Below, piece after piece: positions 1 through 6,950 of a stretch of 8,918 nucleotides of DNA; positions within the stretch are counted from its first letter, which is position 1, and each line of letters opens with the position of its first letter. The stretch is from Pseudomonadales bacterium (GTDB lineage: Bacteria > Pseudomonadota > Gammaproteobacteria > Pseudomonadales > IMCC2047), in NCBI GenBank assembly GCA_021736745.1, contig JAIPFG010000112.1, positions 1 through 8,918 of the forward strand. The letters run 5' to 3'. Made by a program: the position numbers and the translations under genes. The notes below the pieces were generated by a model. That model did not search any database, had not been told where the DNA came from, and was given only the letters and a program-made list of their open reading frames with translations.

Positions 1-193
1 CACCGCCGACTCCCTGTACCTGCACACGAACAATGTCCCCTATTTTGGGCATAGTTTCCTGATCAAGTAGCAAAAAAATTCCATTATCGGAAATATCACG
101 GGTGACGGCGAGAAGATCTCCCGTTTCTGAAAATCTCAAACTAACCTTCATCGGCACTTTAATACGAGGATGTGTACGTTGTTCTTTAGCCAT
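1..193 (-). CDS. PilZ-domain protein, N-terminal part (runs off the window)
   Basis: This is a minus-strand reading frame from an ATG at 191-193, open to the window edge, giving about 64 residues. It starts MAKEQRTHPRIKVPMKVSLR. Both halves of the PilZ c-di-GMP signature are visible: RxxxR (R6 and R10) and DxSxxG (D33, S35, G38), with the usual spacing and beta-rich sequence between them. PilZ domains bind cyclic di-GMP in the cytoplasm and change the activity of a partner in motility, exopolysaccharide or type IV pilus control. The PilZ domain begins almost at residue 1, so this may be a small stand-alone PilZ protein, but the missing C-terminus could carry another domain. Upstream there is only a weak AAGAG ribosome site. 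The gene is divergent from the cation transporter gene at 620. The domain call is secure; the cellular target cannot be told from sequence. Confidence 0.85.
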   Translation of the reverse strand, partial: MAKEQRTHPRIKVPMKVSLRFSETGDLLAVTRDISDNGIFLLLDQETMPKIGDIVRVQVQGVGG

Positions 194-619
194 TCAAGCA
201 GACTCTTTAATTATTTATATTGGAATAGCAGCCTATACCATAGCCGATCTTTGAGTAATCCGCGAATCTTAATAAAGATAGAACCTGAGAACACTTGATT
301 TATATCACTTGAATGACTCTGGATTATCCACAAATACTGTGGATAACTTTGGGGATAGCTTTTTATGATACCTGTGCGACCCTCATCTTTATTGACCCTG
401 TCACAAATTGTTCAAATTTCGCTCACATTTTATTTTCTTATTTATCAAATAGTTACATTTTTTTTCAACCACTTAGCGTTGCTAGCTAAACAGTAACTTC
501 ACATTAACCTCCTAACTGAGGTGCTTGAGTATAACTCTCTAGATAAAACTGTTTATTGGCTTCCATTATGCCCGCTATAATACCGCCCCACCAACCCAGT
601 AATAATCACAAGGAGTCGC
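194..619. other. Divergent intergenic region between pilZ-type gene and CDF gene
   Basis: This 426-bp stretch has no credible gene. It holds a pair of inverted perfect DnaA boxes (324-332 and 338-346), a possible third degenerate box (350-358), and an AT-rich tract around 415-475 with T-runs and little GC. Two -10-like hexamers flank the DnaA boxes almost symmetrically: TATAAA on the minus strand (299-304) and TATGAT on the plus strand (364-369). Neither has a good -35 element at the right distance. A weaker plus-strand pair, TTGTTC (408-413) and TATTTT (431-436) with a 17-bp spacer, is also possible. The promoter for either gene cannot be fixed from sequence alone. Confidence 0.6.
324..346. 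promoter_or_regulatory. Inverted pair of perfect DnaA boxes
   Basis: TTATCCACA at 324-332 and its exact reverse complement TGTGGATAA at 338-346 are separated by 5 bp (AATAC). Both match the high-affinity DnaA box consensus at all nine positions. Pairing stops exactly at the box edges, which suggests that the boxes themselves are conserved rather than a hairpin. A third site in the second orientation, TGGGGATAG at 350-358, matches at 7 of 9 positions. Known roles of such clusters outside oriC include DnaA-controlled promoters and sites that titrate or reactivate DnaA (datA, DARS). Which role applies here is inference. No replication genes (dnaA, dnaN, gidA, parAB) are nearby, so an origin is not supported. 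Confidence 0.65.
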
Positions 620-1804
620 ATGCAAAATCAGTACGCCGAGAATATGAAAATCGCCCATCGCGTTACGATTGTCGGCATGATACTAGATATCATCTTAGGC
701 CTAGGCAAAATATTCATTGGTATTATCTCGTCTTCTCAGGCCGTCGTCACTGACGGTATTCACTCATTATCCGATATGGTGACCGATATTTTCGTGCTCA
801 TCATCACCCGAATTTCCAACAACGAACCTGATCCTGAGCACCCATACGGTCATGCCCGTTTTGAAGCTATCGGGACAGTGCTTCTCGGTGGCACCCTGAT
901 CATCGTAGCGGCTTTCTTAGCCTATGAAAACCTCATCGCAGCAATGAGTGGCACAGTCAAAAGTATTCCAACATGGCCAGCCCTTGTTGTTACCCTTATT
1001 TCTATTATTAGTAAAGAATGGATTTTTCATTATACCCGCAAAGCTGGCGAGCAACTTCGCTCCAACCTACTTATCGCCAATGCTTGGCACAGCCGCACCG
1101 ATATGTTTTCTTCAGTAGTAGTCCTATTCGGCGTCGGCGGTGCCATGCTGGGGCTCACCTGGTTAGATGCAGTGGCAGCAGCAATTGTTGCGCTCATTAT
1201 TGGTAAAATCGGCTTGAGTCTCGTTTGGGATAGCATAAAAGAACTTGTTGATACTGGGCTTTCCAAAGAGGAAACCGACGCCATTAAAAAAGTAATCGTT
1301 TCAATGGAGGGCGTTCGTAGTGCTCACAATCTGCGTACCCGACAAATGGGTTCAGACATATTTTTGGATGTTCATATTCGGGTCAACCCCCGTGTGAGCG
1401 TCTCAGAAGGCCACCAAATAGGTGAATGGGTAACCAAACGTTTACTAGAGCAATTTCAATCGATTAAAGATCTGACTTATCATATCGATGCTGAGGATGA
1501 CCGGAACAGTGAAATTAATACCGGAGAGACTTTGCTGCCGCTCAGAGAAACTGTTATCGAGCAACTGGAAAATTGCTGGTCTCAAATTCCTCATATTACC
1601 GCTAGCAAAAAAAAATACATACTCCACTATTTAGACGACAAAATTGATGTTGAACTTTTTTTCGAATCCGAGGTGATAGAACCGACCGAGCAGGAGCCCG
1701 TTACTCTCCAGGATATCGCCGAACTGAAAACGATCTTGTCTGACAAGGGGAACATTATCCCTTGGCTGGGTCGTATTGAGGTTTGGCTGGGGGCAAAGCT
1801 GTAG
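620..1804 (+). CDS. Cation diffusion facilitator (CDF) transporter, Zn-type, with C-terminal extension
   Basis: This is a 394-residue inner-membrane metal/proton antiporter of the CDF family, which exports Zn2+ or related divalent metals. The transmembrane site reads H48-SLS-D52 in helix 2 and H157-SRT-D161 in helix 5. That HD-HD pattern is usual for zinc-type members, whereas iron- and manganese-type members carry Asp at the first position. H74 and H78 (HPYGH) match the inter-helix site of FieF/YiiP. About six helices span residues 14-203. The cytoplasmic dimerisation domain (about 205-292) keeps H236, H252, H265, H288 and D290, at positions like the FieF regulatory zinc site. Residues 293-394 extend beyond the standard family length, which is near 300. 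The start is chosen because AAGGAG (610-615) lies just upstream, although only 4 nt before the ATG. An alternative ATG at codon 9 has no better site. Substrate preference is inferred. Confidence 0.9.
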   Translation: MQNQYAENMKIAHRVTIVGMILDIILGLGKIFIGIISSSQAVVTDGIHSLSDMVTDIFVLIITRISNNEPDPEHPYGHARFEAIGTVLLGGTLIIVAAFLAYENLIAAMSGTVKSIPTWPALVVTLISIISKEWIFHYTRKAGEQLRSNLLIANAWHSRTDMFSSVVVLFGVGGAMLGLTWLDAVAAAIVALIIGKIGLSLVWDSIKELVDTGLSKEETDAIKKVIVSMEGVRSAHNLRTRQMGSDIFLDVHIRVNPRVSVSEGHQIGEWVTKRLLEQFQSIKDLTYHIDAEDDRNSEINTGETLLPLRETVIEQLENCWSQIPHITASKKKYILHYLDDKIDVELFFESEVIEPTEQEPVTLQDIAELKTILSDKGNIIPWLGRIEVWLGAKL

Positions 1805-1823
1805 CTATTGTTAAATGACCCGA

Positions 1824-3296
1824 TCAATTCTCTGGTGCAGAGTCCTCGACCATCTCAGCTAGTTGAGAAATTTGATCGCTTTTGCTCAACAGCGGTTTTG
1901 ATAAACTCTTGCTCGTTTTGGCACCTAATTTTCTCAGTGTTTCCGCTCTGCTCACCAAATTACCTCGACCGGAGGCTAATTTGTTGTGAGCGCGGTCATA
2001 GGCATCCTGTGCTTTTGTAAGGCGCTGTCCAACCTCTTCAAGGTCATCAACAAAATTGACAAACTTATCATACAAATAACCAGCTCGTTTTGCGATTTCC
2101 TGAGCATTTTGAGTTTGATACTCGTTACGCCATATATGTTGAATTGTTTTCAGTGTTGCCAATAGCGTGGATGGGCCAACAAGAATGATATTGTTCTCAA
2201 ATGCTCGACTAAATAATTCCGTATCTTTTTGAACCGCCAGATTAAAAGCATCTTCTACCGGCAAAAACATCAATACGAAATCCAGAGTTTGTATACCCAC
2301 CAGATTTTGATAGTCTTTCGTACTTAAATTTTTTATGTGCTTTTGTAGTGCTTGTAGGTGTTGAACGGCCTGTTGCTGACGATCCGCCTCTGTCTCAGCA
2401 GAAACATAGCGATGATAAGCCGTAAGCGTCACCTTGGAATCGATAATAACATCCTTATTTTCCGGAAGATGAACAACGACATCCGGTTGCAGCCTCGCAC
2501 CGGCCTCATTTTTCATACTGACTTGCACATCATACTCCTGCCCTTTGACTAAGCCTGAAGCCTCTAAAATCTTTTCCAGTTTTAACTCCCCCCAGCTTCC
2601 CTGTGTTTTGCTTTCCCCTTTTAATGCATTGGTCAAATTAACCGCATCCACACTGATGCGACTATTCAATTCCTGTAAACTTTTAATCTCTTTTACCAGT
2701 GAAAAACGATCCTTTGATTCCTTGTCATAGCTATCCTCTACTCGCTTCTGAAAATCCTTGATTTGGCCACTCAGCGGTTTAAGGACGGTTTCCAGATTCA
2801 TTCGGTTCTGTTCGGTAAACTTTGTACTTTTTTCCTCAAATATTTCATTGGCCAAATTCTTAAATTCAATCGTGAGTCGTTCTTTTGCCTCATTTAGAAT
2901 CGTTAATTTTTCCTCTGCTTGCTTGCGTTCGCTGGTCAGGTTTGTCGACAACTGCGTGTTCTGCTCTCGGAGCGAGCCAAGCTCCTCATCCAATCTACTT
3001 TTCAACGTCTTTAGTTGTTCGTGCTGCTGAGACATAATGGCGAGTGTTGTACTCGTTTTATCATGTTCAGATTGCAAAGCGGCCAATTCAACACTTAACC
3101 TTTTTTGCTCATCCTCCAACCGCAAATTCAGTTGTTGCAGCGTTTGATAGTCCGTGAAGGCGACGGTTAACTTTTCCTCTAATACTGCCCGACGGCTGCG
3201 CATGGTCAACCAAGTCGCAATGACTCCCAACCATAATCCAGCGGTTGTACTTAAGATAATATAAGAAGAAAAACTGAGGTTCATTAAAGTTTCCAT
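1824..3296 (-). CDS. rmuC: DNA recombination protein RmuC
   Basis: This 490-residue protein has the RmuC layout. An N-terminal membrane segment (about 10-31) is followed by a basic RSRR, then a long Gln/Glu/Lys-rich coiled coil (about 36-230), then the conserved RmuC domain (about 232-430). That domain begins GSWGELKLEKIL (233-244) and contains a PD-(D/E)xK nuclease-like core: PD at 271-272 and IDSK at 285-288. RmuC limits DNA inversions and rearrangements in E. coli and is thought to be a membrane-anchored nuclease; its biochemical activity is poorly defined. No clear ribosome site precedes the ATG at 3296. An ATG at codon 5 (3284) has GGAAA 5-6 nt before it and may be the true start. The gene lies 139 bp downstream of oadB on the same strand and converges with the CDF gene across 19 bp. 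No terminator is visible at either junction, so read-through from the oad operon is possible. Confidence 0.93.
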   Translation of the reverse strand: METLMNLSFSSYIILSTTAGLWLGVIATWLTMRSRRAVLEEKLTVAFTDYQTLQQLNLRLEDEQKRLSVELAALQSEHDKTSTTLAIMSQQHEQLKTLKSRLDEELGSLREQNTQLSTNLTSERKQAEEKLTILNEAKERLTIEFKNLANEIFEEKSTKFTEQNRMNLETVLKPLSGQIKDFQKRVEDSYDKESKDRFSLVKEIKSLQELNSRISVDAVNLTNALKGESKTQGSWGELKLEKILEASGLVKGQEYDVQVSMKNEAGARLQPDVVVHLPENKDVIIDSKVTLTAYHRYVSAETEADRQQQAVQHLQALQKHIKNLSTKDYQNLVGIQTLDFVLMFLPVEDAFNLAVQKDTELFSRAFENNIILVGPSTLLATLKTIQHIWRNEYQTQNAQEIAKRAGYLYDKFVNFVDDLEEVGQRLTKAQDAYDRAHNKLASGRGNLVSRAETLRKLGAKTSKSLSKPLLSKSDQISQLAEMVEDSAPEN

Positions 3297-3435
3297 GGCC
3301 GAAGCTTACCGCAAAAGGAAGATGTGGCGTAGTGGAAAAGCGCGATTATTTTGGTGGCAACGAATTTGATGGAACCAACTGAAGAGCGATGTCCTTATCG
3401 CACATCGGTAACCTAATAAGAATTAACGGAATAAA

Positions 3436-4605
3436 CTACCTGGCAACCATACTAATCATTACACCCGCCGCCACAGCAGAACCGATCACACCAGCAACAT
3501 TTGGCCCCATCGCATGCATCAATAGATAGTTGTTGGGATTAGCTTCCAGACCGACCTTGTTCGCAACCCTGGCGGCCATTGGAACAGCCGAAACACCGGC
3601 AGCACCAATTAACGGATTTATTTGACTTTTAGATAGCTTATTCATCAATTTCCCCATCAATACACCAGCTGCCGTACCAATACAAAAGGCAATCATCCCA
3701 AGAGCCAGGATACCTAATGTTTTCAAATCGAGAAATTTATCAGCACTCAATTTAGAACCAACACCCAGGCCTAAAAAAATAGTCACAATATTGATTAAAG
3801 CGTTTTGCGTCGTGTCGCTAAGTCGATCCACTACCCCGCATTCTCGCATCAAATTACCAAGGCAAAACATACCCAGCAAAGGCGCAGCGCTTGGCAGGAA
3901 AAGAGCAACCAAAATCAACACGATCAGTGGGAAAACAATTTTTTCCCTTCTTGATACATGACGTAGTTGCGTCATCTCAATAGCACGCTCCTCCTTTGAA
4001 GTCAGCGCACGCATAATGGGCGGCTGAATAAGGGGCACCAGCGCCATATAAGAATAGGCCGCCACGGCTATTGCACCTAACAGGTCAGGTGCTAACTTGC
4101 TTGCGACGAAAATGGCGGTGGGGCCATCCGCACCGCCGATAATGCCTATCGCCGCCGCATCGGCAATGGAAAAATCGATGAGGCCTGTCACCGACAAACC
4201 AACCGCACCCAGTACAGTGGCGAAAATACCAAATTGTGCAGCAGCGCCAAGAAAAAGGGTTTTCGGGTTAGCCAATAACGGGCCAAAGTCGGTCATGGCG
4301 CCGACCCCCATAAAAATAATCAGAGGGAAAATACCCGTTGCGATCCCCACATTGTAGATGTAGTACAGCATACCCCCAGGAGTTTCTATATGCCCCAGGG
4401 CATCATAAATCGGTGCTTCGCTAAATCCTGCCCCTGGGATATTGACCAATACCGCACCAAATCCAATCGGCAGGAGTAACAAAGGCTCAAAGCCCTTGCG
4501 AATAGCCAAAAACAACAGCAGCAATCCAACCGCTATCATCAACAACTGGCCAGGTGTCACCTGGCTCAGTCCGGAACTCTGCCACAACCCGAGAAGCGCA
4601 TTCAT
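3436..4605 (-). CDS. oadB: Na+-translocating oxaloacetate decarboxylase, beta subunit
   Basis: This 389-residue, very hydrophobic membrane protein is the Na+ channel and decarboxylation subunit of the OadGAB complex. It decarboxylates the carboxybiotin carried by OadA and couples this to Na+ export, consuming a proton. The family hallmarks are present: the re-entrant loop motif IIGGADGPTAIF with the essential Asp at residue 160, YSYMALVPLIQPPIMRAL (184-201), FLGLGVGSKL (277-286), and the terminal signature HAMGPNVAGVIGSAVAAG (364-381) with conserved Asn369 and Ser376. Length is within the family range, somewhat shorter than the Klebsiella protein at its N-terminus. The ATG has a good AAGGAA ribosome site at 4613-4618, seven bases upstream. 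The 18-bp gap to the oadA stop codon implies one transcript and possible translational coupling. Homologous beta subunits serve methylmalonyl-CoA and glutaconyl-CoA decarboxylases, but the adjacent oadA makes oxaloacetate the likely substrate. Confidence 0.95.
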   Translation of the reverse strand: MNALLGLWQSSGLSQVTPGQLLMIAVGLLLLFLAIRKGFEPLLLLPIGFGAVLVNIPGAGFSEAPIYDALGHIETPGGMLYYIYNVGIATGIFPLIIFMGVGAMTDFGPLLANPKTLFLGAAAQFGIFATVLGAVGLSVTGLIDFSIADAAAIGIIGGADGPTAIFVASKLAPDLLGAIAVAAYSYMALVPLIQPPIMRALTSKEERAIEMTQLRHVSRREKIVFPLIVLILVALFLPSAAPLLGMFCLGNLMRECGVVDRLSDTTQNALINIVTIFLGLGVGSKLSADKFLDLKTLGILALGMIAFCIGTAAGVLMGKLMNKLSKSQINPLIGAAGVSAVPMAARVANKVGLEANPNNYLLMHAMGPNVAGVIGSAVAAGVMISMVAR

Positions 4606-4623
4606 GTTCAGCTTCCTTGGTTG

Positions 4624-6408
4624 TTAATTCAGTGTCAGCAAGGGGCTACCAACGGCAACGCCGTCACCTACCTTGACTAACACATTTTCAACAGTCCCTG
4701 CACGCCCGGCCCTAACCTCCGTTTCCATTTTCATCGCTTCGAGGATAATGATCACATCCCCTTGCTGAACATGGTCACCTGGATCAACATTCACTTTAAG
4801 AATATTTCCCGCCAGAGGAGCTTTAATCGTTTCAACTTCGTTCGTCGGTGGGTTTACGACCTTTTGCCCTGAGCCAGTAGGTCTTACGGATTCAACATCC
4901 CCACCCTCAGCAACTTCCACGACATAGCGGGCACCATTGACCGAAACCGTATAAACTTCGCTACCAACATTGGATGGAGCCTGCTCAGGCGCATTAGCCA
5001 TAACCGTCTCGCCTGTAGGAGAAGGTTCAAAGGCCTTTGCATCACCACGATTTTTTAAGAATTTCAGCCCTATTTGTTGGAATAGTGCGTAGGTCAGCAC
5101 ATCATCAACGGGATCTTCGGCTAATTTAATCGATTCTTTTTCTGCCAGCTGACACAGCTCAGTCGTTAATTTATCCAGTTCAGGACTGAGCAAGTCAGCT
5201 GGTCGACAGGAAATAGCTTCTGCCCCATCCAATACCTTTGTCTGAAGTTCGCTGTTGACCGGTGCCGGGGTAGCGCCATACTCGCCCTTCAGGACGCCAG
5301 CGGTCTCCTTGGAAATGGATTTGTAGCGTTCACCGGACATCACATTAATTACTGCTTGAGTACCTACAATCTGTGAAGTCGGTGTAACTAAAGGGATATA
5401 GCCAAGATCTTTTCTCACCCGAGGAATCTCTTCCAAGACTTCGTCCAACTTATCAACGGCATTTTGCTCGCGCAGCTGGCTTTCCATATTGGTTAACATG
5501 CCTCCTGGCACTTGGGCGACTAAAATACGGGAATCTGTGCCACGTAAAGAGCCTTCAAATTTTGAATATTTTTTACGTACTTCACGAAAGTAGGCTGCTA
5601 TTTCCTCCAGCAAATTAATATCTAAACCGGTATCTCGATCCGTCCCTTCAAAAATGGCCACGACAGACTCTGTAGAGGAGTGTCCATAAGTCATACTCAT
5701 CGAAGAAATCGCCGTATCGACATTATCGATACCTGCTTCAACGCATTTTACTATTGTTGAAGTCGATAACCCTGTCGTGGCATGACATTGCATATGAATG
5801 GGAATATCCACGGCCTGTTTCAAGCGCTTCACTAATTCATAGCCTTCATAGGGCCGTAATAACCCGGCCATATCCTTGATCGCAATAGAGTTGGCGCCCA
5901 TATCTTCAAGTTGACGGCCTAAATCGACCCATAACTCCATGGTGTGTACCGGACTAACCGTATAAGAGATTGTCCCCTGGGCATGTTTTCCCTGTTTGAT
6001 CACTGCCCTGATTGCAGTTTCCAGATTACGCATATCATTCATCGCATCAAATACGCGAAACACATCAACGCCATTAATAGCGGCTCTTTCTACAAACTTC
6101 TCCACCACATCGTCCGCATAATGGCGATAACCCAAAATATTCTGGCCACGGAACAACATCTGCTGCGGCGTCTTTGGCATTGCCGCTTTCAACTCCCGAA
6201 TACGATCCCAGGGATCTTCACCCAAATAGCGAATGCAGGCATCAAAGGTTGCACCACCCCAAGACTCCAGCGACCAGTATCCAACCTGATCCAACTTTTC
6301 AGCGATCGGTAACATGTCATCCAAACGTAGTCGGGTAGCGAAAAGAGACTGGTGTGCGTCTCGCAGTACAACATCTGTTATACCGAGCGGTTTCTTTACA
6401 TCACTCAT
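4624..6408 (-). CDS. oadA: Na+-translocating oxaloacetate decarboxylase, alpha subunit (biotin-containing)
   Basis: This 594-residue cytoplasmic subunit moves the carboxyl group of oxaloacetate to its own biotin. Numbering here is from the ATG at 6408. The carboxyltransferase domain (about 7-270) has RDAHQS with metal ligand D17, FRVFDAMNDMRN (117-128), and IKDMAG with K178, the lysine carbamylated in relatives. The metal loop reads IHMQCHATTG (204-213): H209 is kept, but position 207, normally the other His ligand, is Gln. A conserved PYC/OADA helical domain follows (about 275-450), then a linker, then a biotinyl domain (about 525-594) with EAMKMETE and biotinyl K560, 34 residues from the end. 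The frame can extend 2 codons upstream to a TTG at 6414, but the ATG gives the normal OadA N-terminus and lies 10 nt after AAGGG. The homologous pyruvate carboxylase subunit B is the main alternative; oadG and oadB beside it favour OadA. Confidence 0.95.
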   Translation of the reverse strand: MSDVKKPLGITDVVLRDAHQSLFATRLRLDDMLPIAEKLDQVGYWSLESWGGATFDACIRYLGEDPWDRIRELKAAMPKTPQQMLFRGQNILGYRHYADDVVEKFVERAAINGVDVFRVFDAMNDMRNLETAIRAVIKQGKHAQGTISYTVSPVHTMELWVDLGRQLEDMGANSIAIKDMAGLLRPYEGYELVKRLKQAVDIPIHMQCHATTGLSTSTIVKCVEAGIDNVDTAISSMSMTYGHSSTESVVAIFEGTDRDTGLDINLLEEIAAYFREVRKKYSKFEGSLRGTDSRILVAQVPGGMLTNMESQLREQNAVDKLDEVLEEIPRVRKDLGYIPLVTPTSQIVGTQAVINVMSGERYKSISKETAGVLKGEYGATPAPVNSELQTKVLDGAEAISCRPADLLSPELDKLTTELCQLAEKESIKLAEDPVDDVLTYALFQQIGLKFLKNRGDAKAFEPSPTGETVMANAPEQAPSNVGSEVYTVSVNGARYVVEVAEGGDVESVRPTGSGQKVVNPPTNEVETIKAPLAGNILKVNVDPGDHVQQGDVIIILEAMKMETEVRAGRAGTVENVLVKVGDGVAVGSPLLTLN

Positions 6409-6484
6409 GAACAATGCGCCCTTTAATTATTCTGTACTAATGGAAATTAATTGGAATCAATTTTGAATCAAGACTTTTTCGGTA

Positions 6485-6736
6485 TTACTTTTTGTTTTTC
6501 CGATATCGGTGAATTGCCGCTGAAATCACCGAAATAAGCTGCGAATCCGTATTCTGTTTATTCAGATTCCGTTGGGGAACAACCACTTCTATTTCTGCTT
6601 CAGGGAAAAACTTAACCACTATTTTCGACATACTGTAAGTCGAAACCACCAAAATCCCTAGGAACAAAAAGACTGTCCCCATACCGAAAACCAGAAGCAT
6701 TAATCCTTGATCCAATAAACTGCCCGTCACATTCAA
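6485..6736 (-). CDS. oadG: Na+-translocating oxaloacetate decarboxylase, gamma subunit
   Basis: This small protein of about 83 residues has one N-terminal membrane helix (LMLLVFGMGTVFLFLGILVV) and a polar cytoplasmic tail ending in AAIHRYRKNKK, the usual OadG end. OadG holds the alpha and beta subunits together and speeds carboxyl transfer, in some members through a zinc-binding tail. Here the tail has only one histidine near its end. It is first in the operon, 76 bp before the oadA ATG. The start is uncertain because no in-frame ATG lies upstream of the helix. TTG at 6736 has AAAGG six bases before it, GTG at 6730 has GGGA six bases before it, and TTG at 6742 directly abuts AAAGG, so it is unlikely. 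An internal ATG at the start of the helix follows AAGGA by only 3 nt. The family call rests on the helix, the tail and the position in the operon. Confidence 0.88.
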   Translation of the reverse strand: MNVTGSLLDQGLMLLVFGMGTVFLFLGILVVSTYSMSKIVVKFFPEAEIEVVVPQRNLNKQNTDSQLISVISAAIHRYRKNKK

Positions 6737-6740
6737 TCCC

Positions 6741-6753
6741 AACCTTTCAGGTT
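6741..6753 (-). promoter_or_regulatory. Small stem covering the oadG ribosome binding site
   Basis: On the minus strand AACCT-GAA-AGGTT forms a perfect 5-bp stem with a 3-nt loop. Its 3' part contains AAAGG, the only good Shine-Dalgarno candidate for oadG, and the candidate non-ATG starts follow at once. A stem this short is weak and may be chance, but it sits exactly where it could reduce ribosome access. Confidence 0.35.
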
Positions 6754-6766
6754 AAATATTTGTATC

Positions 6767-6799
6767 TTACCCTGTCATGCACGCCAAAAATCTGGCCAT
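6767..6799 (-). CDS. Possible 10-codon leader peptide upstream of oadG
   Basis: An ATG at 6797-6799 on the minus strand opens a short frame, MARFLACMTG, ending in TAA at 6767-6769. It is preceded by AAAGGG (minus strand of 6806-6811) at an ideal 6-nt spacing, a better ribosome site than that of oadG itself. The ribosome site lies in the apical loop and inner stem of the 6783-6826 hairpin, and the start codon lies in its 3' arm, so translation and folding would compete. No run of one amino acid typical of attenuation peptides is present. A frame this short can arise by chance; only the spacing and the structure support it. Confidence 0.25.
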   Translation of the reverse strand: MARFLACMTG

Positions 6800-6826
6800 A
6801 AATTACCCTTTATTGCCAGATTTGGC
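6783..6826 (-). repeat. Long imperfect inverted repeat (hairpin) in the oadG upstream region
   Basis: On the plus strand AAATCTGGC (6788-6796) pairs perfectly with GCCAGATTT (6815-6823). After one mismatch (6797/6814) the stem continues inward with ATAAA (6798-6802) and TTTAT (6809-6813), leaving a 6-nt loop. Outward, after a 2-nt bulge, GCC (6783-6785) pairs with GGC (6824-6826). That gives 17 base pairs in 44 nt. No T-run follows on either strand, so it does not look like an intrinsic terminator. If oadG transcripts begin upstream, this would fold in the 5' leader about 45 nt before the gene. Otherwise it could be an operator or a small dispersed palindrome. Confidence 0.7.
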
Positions 6827-6932
6827 AAATGAATAACTCTTTCCTTCCAGGATAATAAACTCAAGAAAAAATAGTCTCTGACATACATCTTGGTATCTAA
6901 CACACCATGCCAGTAATCTATTTTCCCCGACA

Positions 6933-6950
6933 AAAGCGAGTAAAGCGAGT
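6933..6950. repeat. 9-bp tandem direct repeat
   Basis: AAAGCGAGT occurs twice, back to back, at 6933-6941 and 6942-6950, about 200 bp upstream of oadG. Direct repeats are the usual operator form for AraC-family regulators, and such a gene ends about 100 bp away. However, this sequence does not resemble the repeats at the araC-type gene's own promoter, so a link is only a guess. Confidence 0.4.

Noticed and set aside
420..432. CRP-like half site TCACATTT upstream of the CDF gene
   Set aside because: The matching left half (TGTGA) is absent at the correct spacing; only 2 of 5 bases fit.
301..480. Possible replication origin (DnaA boxes beside an AT-rich tract)
   Set aside because: Only two perfect boxes and one weak box are present, there are no ordered AT-rich 13-mers, and no replication or partition gene is in the window. 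A regulatory or titration site fits better.
1805..1823. Bidirectional terminator between the converging CDF and rmuC genes
   Set aside because: The gap is only 19 bp and neither it nor the adjoining coding ends form a GC-rich stem followed by a T-run.
3387..3407. Inverted repeat CGATGT/ACATCG between oadB and rmuC as an oad terminator
   Set aside because: The stem is 6 bp with a 9-nt loop and no U-run. A repeat this short is expected several times by chance in a window this size.
6454..6471. Direct repeat GAATCAA x2 between oadG and oadA
   Set aside because: It is only 7 bp in an AT-rich gap inside an operon, so chance is a sufficient explanation.
6767..6835. Sigma-54 (-24/-12) promoter near TGGC elements upstream of oadG
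   Set aside because: TGGC occurs, but no TTGC/GC element lies at the required distance on the minus strand.
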